Source: an uncultured Coriobacteriaceae bacterium (GTDB lineage Bacteria; Actinomycetota; Coriobacteriia; Coriobacteriales; Eggerthellaceae). From it: a DNA stretch of 14,938 nucleotides. Made by a program: the position numbers and the translations under genes. Positions 13,791 through 14,938 of the stretch are shown one piece after another. Position 1 is the first letter of the stretch; the number at the start of each line of letters is the position of its first letter. A model generated the notes under the pieces. The model ran no database searches. It was not told the DNA's origin and saw only the letters and a program-made list of their open reading frames with translations. The stretch lies in NCBI GenBank assembly GCA_900552365.1, contig URZP01000032.1, forward strand, positions 1 to 14,938, in the 5' to 3' direction.

Positions 13791-14270
13791 CTACAGATTG
13801 GTGAGATAGCCAAAATAGCTTTCGTATGCCTGGGCGCTGGCGGGAACCTTGAAGGTGACGTCTTGCCCGTAGGCATTCACGCCGATGTAGTTGGGGTCGC
13901 TGTACGTGGTGATGGTGGCGTTCGTGCCGTTGGCGTTCACGTTGTACGAACCGGTTGCCGTGGCGCCTTGCGGGGAAGAAACCGCCGTCCAGTTGTTCAC
14001 ATCAAGGTTCGAGATCCCGGCTTGCACTTGGTCAGCGGGAATGCCGGTTACCTGCGAGATCTTGCTCACGTTGTTTTGAAGCGTGTTGTTGATCTTCGAT
14101 TTCACGCCGCTTGCATCGATTGCCGCATTGAGCGCGGTGGTTTTCGCTGCATCGAAGGGGTTTCCAATCTTGCCGGTTGAGCTAAGGGTTCCAGTGAAGA
14201 AGCAGATGGACCCGATGATGACGAGGGCGACGATGGCGCCTGTGATGGTTTTTGCAATTGATTTCAACAT
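13791..14270 (-). CDS. Membrane-anchored secreted protein, unknown function
   Basis: A 159-residue protein. It has a short basic start (MLKSIAKT), one hydrophobic helix at about 9-27 that is a signal anchor or uncleaved signal, then an extracytoplasmic part. Residues 45-90 look helical and Ala/Asn/Lys-rich; the last 60 residues are rich in Asn, Thr, Tyr and Gly in alternating beta pattern (GSYNVNANGTNATITTY). I recognise no family and no catalytic motif. The start is uncertain: the ATG at 14270 has AAGG only one base before it, a TTG directly after it would have better spacing, and a GTG at 14315 would add 15 residues. I prefer 14270 because a hairpin-forming dyad lies just upstream. It is convergent with the PurH-N-like gene and shares its terminator. 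Confidence 0.72.
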   Translation of the reverse strand: MLKSIAKTITGAIVALVIIGSICFFTGTLSSTGKIGNPFDAAKTTALNAAIDASGVKSKINNTLQNNVSKISQVTGIPADQVQAGISNLDVNNWTAVSSPQGATATGSYNVNANGTNATITTYSDPNYIGVNAYGQDVTFKVPASAQAYESYFGYLTNL

Positions 14271-14289
14271 GCCTTGCAGTATGACTGAC

Positions 14290-14319
14290 GGTTGTGAAGC
14301 CACTGTGCCGATCACAACC
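14290..14319 (-). repeat. Inverted repeat upstream of the anchored secreted protein gene
   Basis: GGTTGTGA (14290-14297) and TCACAACC (14312-14319) form a perfect 8-base dyad around a 14-base spacer. It ends 20 bases before the ATG at 14270. It may be an operator or a leader hairpin. If translation began at the GTG at 14315 it would be mostly coding, which is a reason to doubt that start. Confidence 0.5.
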
Positions 14320-14427
14320 TCACCATTTGAGTTGCCAAAACGTTGCTTTGAAGCCGTTTCGAGTGCGATCTTATGACGATTCGTCGCGAAGTGATGGAAA
14401 TAGAAGTCTTCTACTAAAAATAGATGC

Positions 14428-14455
14428 TTGCGCTGGACCGAATCTGTGTTAGTAT
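14428..14455 (+). promoter_or_regulatory. Promoter of tRNA-Pro
   Basis: TTGCGC (14428-14433) and TAGTAT (14450-14455) are spaced by 16 bases, in an AT-rich patch just before the tRNA. A TATATT at 14453 is an alternative -10 but gives a 19-base spacing. The start would be near 14462, about 17 bases before the mature tRNA. Confidence 0.5.
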
Positions 14456-14478
14456 ATTTCCCGCTGTGAGAGCAGCAT

Positions 14479-14555
14479 CGGGTTGTGGCTCAGCTTGGTA
14501 GAGCGCTGCGTTCGGGACGCAGAGGTCGCTGGTTCAAATCCAGTCAACCCGACCA
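14479..14555 (+). tRNA. tRNA-Pro, anticodon CGG
   Basis: A full cloverleaf can be read. Acceptor CGGGTTG (14479-14485) pairs perfectly with CAACCCG (14545-14551). The D stem is GCTC/GAGC. The anticodon stem CTGCG/CGCAG holds loop TTCGGGA, so the anticodon at 14513-14515 is CGG, reading proline codon CCG, with G at position 37 as usual for tRNA-Pro. The variable loop is AGGTC. The T arm is GCTGG-TTCAAAT-CCAGT with one wobble. The CCA end is encoded (14553-14555) after discriminator A. Confidence 0.97.
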
Positions 14556-14563
14556 TCGAATTC

Positions 14564-14592
14564 AAAGCCGGCGCTCGCGTCGGCTTTTCTAT
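14564..14592 (+). terminator. Terminator of tRNA-Pro
   Basis: AAGCCGGCG (14565-14573) pairs with CGTCGGCTT (14578-14586) through one G-T wobble over a CTCG loop, followed by TTCTATTT. It lies 9 bases after the CCA end. Confidence 0.85.
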
Positions 14593-14772
14593 TTCCAGCA
14601 CCCTGTTTAGTGGCATCGGCCGACGTCTTCTTACGTCACCGTGTTTCTTTTATAGGATGCGCCCATTTGCCAGCCAGAAATGGTATTTTATCGGACGCTG
14701 ACTATTGCAGCGTGAGTTCGCCGGCGCGCCCATTGGCAAGCCGGCTTAACCAAACGATTCGGAGGGTTTGCA

Positions 14773-14938
14773 ATGAAGATCTTCGGTCTTGGCATGCCGG
14801 AACTGGTCATCATCCTGCTTGTTGTCCTGCTTATCTTCGGACCGAAACAGCTTCCCAAGTTGGGCAAGGCGTTCGGTAAGACCGTCAAGGGCCTGCGCGA
14901 GGGTGCTCAGGAAGTCAAAGAGGGCATGAAGAGCGAGG
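14773..14938 (+). CDS. tatA: Sec-independent translocase subunit TatA (partial, cut by window end)
   Basis: Pore-forming subunit of the twin-arginine pathway, which exports folded, often cofactor-bearing proteins across the membrane. The first 55 residues are visible. A short N-terminus with the GMPELVIILLV start leads to a single membrane helix (about 9-22), the hinge FGPKQLPKLGKAFGK (about 22-36) with the typical Phe-Gly pair, then an amphipathic helix with alternating Lys and Glu. GGAGGG at 14761-14766 lies 6 bases before the ATG. A TGG-TATTTT (14681-14689) about 85 bases upstream could be an extended -10, weakly. The charged C-terminal tail is outside the window. TatA and TatB are hard to separate on the N-terminus alone; the FGPKQLP hinge favours TatA. 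Confidence 0.93.
   Translation, partial: MKIFGLGMPELVIILLVVLLIFGPKQLPKLGKAFGKTVKGLREGAQEVKEGMKSE

Noticed and set aside
14479..14555. tRNA-Pro as an integration site for a mobile element
   Set aside because: No integrase gene and no repeat of the tRNA 3' end is seen in the window; tatA follows directly.

Overview
The window looks like chromosomal DNA from a fairly GC-rich, Gram-positive-type bacterium. My best guess is a gut-type actinobacterium of class Coriobacteriia (Eggerthellaceae-like). This rests on the overall gene style, a Cys-anchored lipoprotein, a class B sortase, a PurF with a propeptide and Fe-S cysteines, and the base composition. It is an inference and not a database match. 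The window is dense with housekeeping genes, and I see no phage, transposon or CRISPR signal.

Layout. (1) Bases 1-84 hold the very end of an upstream transcript and its terminator. (2) glmM (cell-wall amino-sugar synthesis) runs on + and converges on a two-domain lipoprotein gene on -, with one terminator for each between them. (3) A polyphosphate block follows. On - are ppx/gppA (exopolyphosphatase family) and then ppk1 (polyphosphate kinase). Diverging from ppx on + is a two-domain PPK2-type polyphosphate:AMP phosphotransferase, with about 210 bases of shared control region. Together they could make polyphosphate, trim it, and recover its energy as ADP. (4) A 40-residue membrane peptide gene that is easy to miss, a terminator, and a class B sortase gene. 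(5) A purine block on +: purF, purM, purN and a 176-residue protein that I read as a shortened, active-site-depleted relative of the IMP-cyclohydrolase half of PurH. (6) A convergent membrane-anchored secreted protein gene on -, then a tRNA-Pro(CGG) with promoter and terminator, then tatA, which is cut by the window end.

Most interesting points. The PurH-N-like gene sits just downstream of purN, a common place for purH. It keeps the fold, the RAAAK segment and the linker helix of PurH, but lacks the block with the Arg-Val-Lys-Thr-Leu-His-Pro active-site loop and the whole formyltransferase half. The PPK1 is unusual in three ways: a run of eight lysines, a Gln where the E. coli enzyme has its second essential His, and a Pro/Ala-rich tail of about 120 residues ending in a basic-aromatic helix-like motif. 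The control regions around ppx, ppk1, purM and the polyphosphate:AMP phosphotransferase gene hold inverted repeats and extended -10 promoters.
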